Source: Elymus sibiricus (lineage: Eukaryota > Streptophyta > Magnoliopsida > Poales > Poaceae). Taken from it: a stretch of 64,000 nt of DNA. Made by a program: the position numbers and the translations under genes. Within the stretch, counting starts at the first letter, position 1; each line of letters starts with the position of its first letter. Below are positions 62,034-64,000 of the stretch, in pieces. The DNA lies in contig CM077668.1 in the NCBI GenBank assembly GCA_039707655.1, positions 66,667,086 through 66,731,085 of the forward strand. The letters run 5' to 3'. The notes beneath the pieces were generated by a model. That model made no database searches, was not told the DNA's origin, and saw nothing but the letters and a program-made list of their open reading frames with translations.

Positions 62034-63997
62034 ATGGACGGCGGCCCGACGAATCCCGGCGACGCGGCCGCGGCCGCGTGCCCCGCAGCGAAGGAGAAGG
62101 GTCCCAAGGGTCCCAAGAAGCCTCGGTCCGAGCTCACGCCGGCGGAGATCGCCAAACTCGACGCCGAATCGGCCAAGAGGAGGGGCTGGCGGACAAAGGC
62201 GGCGGAGATGAAGGCCGCTGCGAACTACGCCGTCGAGGTCGCCGCGCGGCGTCAAGCGCAGCATCTTGCCGACATTGACGAGAAGGAATCCATCGTCGCC
62301 AAGGCGCACGCCCTCCTCATGCTAGGGTTGGCACGACCACCGCCGGCCATTCTCTCGGTCGCTGCCATGGCCGCGGCTAGCATGGGATCGTCGGCCGCTC
62401 GTCCTCCTCAGTACCGGTCCCCGAGCTCATCCACCACACCCGAGACACCAGGGTACCGTGCGCCGCCACTGCACGGCCATGGGCAGACATGGTTCTCCAC
62501 GTCGCCGGACTGCAGCGTGGTCGCTCCGGCCATGCCCGCGGGTGTCATCGACCTCAACGTGACGCCGGGGTACAGTGGCGCTGGCCACACGTCCGACGGG
62601 ACGCAAAGGAAGCAACCCCGGTCGTTTCTGACGGCCAGCATGGCTGGCGCCCGCAAGCTGTTCGACGAAATGCCACAGCCGACGCCCACGGCCGACGACC
62701 CTGATTACTCGGCGTTCATGGAGAACGTCATCTTCGAGGGCCATGGCGAGGCCTTCCACGTCGACGGCCAAGGCCAGGCTTTTGATCCCGACGAGACCCA
62801 AAGCCAGGACGGACGCATCCAATATGGCGACACTCAATTCGCCAGCCATGATGAACAGGAGGACGACCATGGCAACTCATGGCATGATGAAGATGACTTG
62901 TATTGTGAAGATGAGGAAGATGAGGTCGACATTGCGGAGGAGCCATTGATGTTTATCGATGAGCTCACCCAAAGGGCTGAGGCACAAAAGAGGAGGCAAA
63001 GCATTCGCATGGGATCATATACCCAAGAGGAGGACACTTTGATTTGCGAGAGTTGGATGGAGATAGGCCAAGATCCGATAAGAGGTGCCGAGCAAAAAGG
63101 ATCCATCTTTTGGTCGAGAGTTCACAAAACCTTCCATGAGCGAAGGAAGTTTTCCCCCTACCAATTTGCGTGCACTCACGGCATCAACTCAATCCAAAAG
63201 AGATGGGGGTTCATTCAACAAGAGTGCAACAAGTATTGTGTCGCGCTTGAGAGCGTCGAAGCCCGTCCCTTGAGTGGCCTAGGCGTTGGTGACTTGGTAT
63301 GAACCTCTCGCTTTTTCATTTTGTGTCCATTCATGTTGGCATGTCATTTATTTTTATGCATCTTGTGTCCTTCACTATTACATTTGCGTCATCATCTATG
63401 ATTGTGTAGGCATTTCAATCTTTGGAAGCCTTCAAGGCCCGGCACAAGAACAAGCCATTCACTCTCACGCATTGTTGGGTGCTCATCAAAGATTGTCCCA
63501 AGTTCAAAGACCAATATGCCGCTCGTAAGAAGAAAGGAGGGAAGGCGGCCGTGGCTGATGAGGGAGACTTGCTCAAGAGGCCGAGGGGCAAGACAAGCTC
63601 GAAGGCCGACGAGAGGCGTGATGCGTCTTCCATTGCCTTGCAAGGGACTTTGGAAAATATGATGAGCCAAAAGGAAGTCAGGGACAAGAGGAGGAGCAAA
63701 GGAAAGGAGGAGCAAATGAAGATATATCTAGAGCTCCAAACGAAGAAGCTTGCCATGGAGGAGGCCGCTGAGAGGAGGAAGCTTGACATGGAGGAGGCCG
63801 CGAAGAGGATGAAGCTTGACATTGAGGAGGCCGCTCAACTCAAGAAGCTCGAGATCGAGGCCACCATGGCCGACACCAAAGCTAAAGAGGTGGCACTCGC
63901 GTTCATGAGCGTCGACAAGAACAACATGTCGCCGGAGCGGAAGGCTTGGTTCGTGAACCGGCAGAAGCAGATGTTCGCCCGCGACGGCCTGAACTAG
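62034..63997 (+). CDS. PIF/Harbinger ORF1 (Myb/SANT-like, NAM-associated C-terminal domain), 616 aa
   Basis: Exons 62034-63296 and 63410-63997 join in phase 0; intron GT 63297, AG 63408-63409. ATG 62034 (MDGGPTNPGD) was chosen because upstream in-frame sequence looks like leader. Residues about 20-110 are Ala/Lys-rich; the middle is acidic (DEDDLYCEDEEDEVD). A Myb/SANT-like trihelix unit lies around residues 327-405 (SYTQEEDTLICESWMEIGQD, GSIFWSRVHKTFHERRKF, IQKRWGFIQQECNKY). Exon 2 has the NAM-associated block (HCWVLIKDCPKFKDQY) and a heptad-like C-terminus with repeated LDMEEAAKRMK units. In PIF/Harbinger transposons ORF1 binds DNA and helps the DDE transposase into the nucleus. The frame is intact. 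The transposase would be beyond the right edge. Confidence 0.85.
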
Positions 63998-64000
63998 GTG

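Noticed and set aside
61733..62309. Minus-strand ORFs opposite the Harbinger ORF1
   Set aside because: Antisense shadows of a GC-rich coding exon.

Overview
This window looks like a piece of a large grass genome, most probably Triticeae (wheat, Aegilops, barley or rye). The grounds are nested TG..CA LTR retrotransposons with 5-bp target duplications, a tRNA-Asp primer-binding site of the Athila lineage, a CACTA transposon, a PIF/Harbinger ORF1, a chromovirus with a C-terminal chromodomain, and a three-exon gene of the grass DUF6598 family. The species is inferred; no database was searched. No rRNA, tRNA, CRISPR array or bacterial-type operon was seen.

Bases 1-37186 are a nest that can be taken apart from intact target duplications. 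A B-family LTR (B2, 35882-37186) was hit by G, a Tat-lineage-like gypsy element (435-5278 and 33822-35881) that has gag-protease and a spliced antisense gene but no visible reverse transcriptase or integrase. The end of another LTR (1-434) lies in G's gag. G was hit by R, a reverse-oriented Athila-like element (5279-33816, duplication GGCAC). R was hit by F, a forward copy of the same family (6558-24136), and by a B-type solo LTR (25746-27302, duplication GAAGA). F's 5' LTR was hit by N (6728-14825, duplication CGCGC), a small non-autonomous element with one zinc-knuckle ORF. R and F carry gag, protease and a second ORF (ORF2), and neither has RT, RNase H or integrase. Their LTRs, gag-protease and 3' tails are nearly identical, but their ORF2 proteins share only about 40% of residues by eye, between almost identical flanks. 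This looks like a swapped cassette and is the most unusual signal here. R and F also form a large natural inverted repeat.

Bases 37187-47058 are the most gene-like part: a GC-rich 33-bp minisatellite, a 196-bp MITE, the DUF6598 gene (38689-40804), AT-rich intergenic DNA, a broken NLR leucine-rich-repeat fragment on the minus strand, and a Harbinger-like element with a protein ORF carrying three perfect phosphorylation-dependent SUMOylation motifs.

Bases 47059-61793 are a truncated, mosaic N-like LTR fused to the 3' end of a Tekay/Del-type chromovirus (integrase C-terminus, chromodomain, then a 4.1-kb LTR). That LTR is split by an 8.7-kb CACTA element (49607-58321, duplication CTC) with no recognisable transposase, two long tandem arrays (662 and 620 bp) and a decayed piece of the 40S ribosomal protein S5 gene. 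The LTR also holds a phase-compatible pair of exons for a short acidic, tyrosine-rich peptide.

Bases 61794-64000 hold a two-exon PIF/Harbinger ORF1 (Myb/SANT-like plus NAM-associated C-terminal region). Any partner transposase would lie beyond the right edge.
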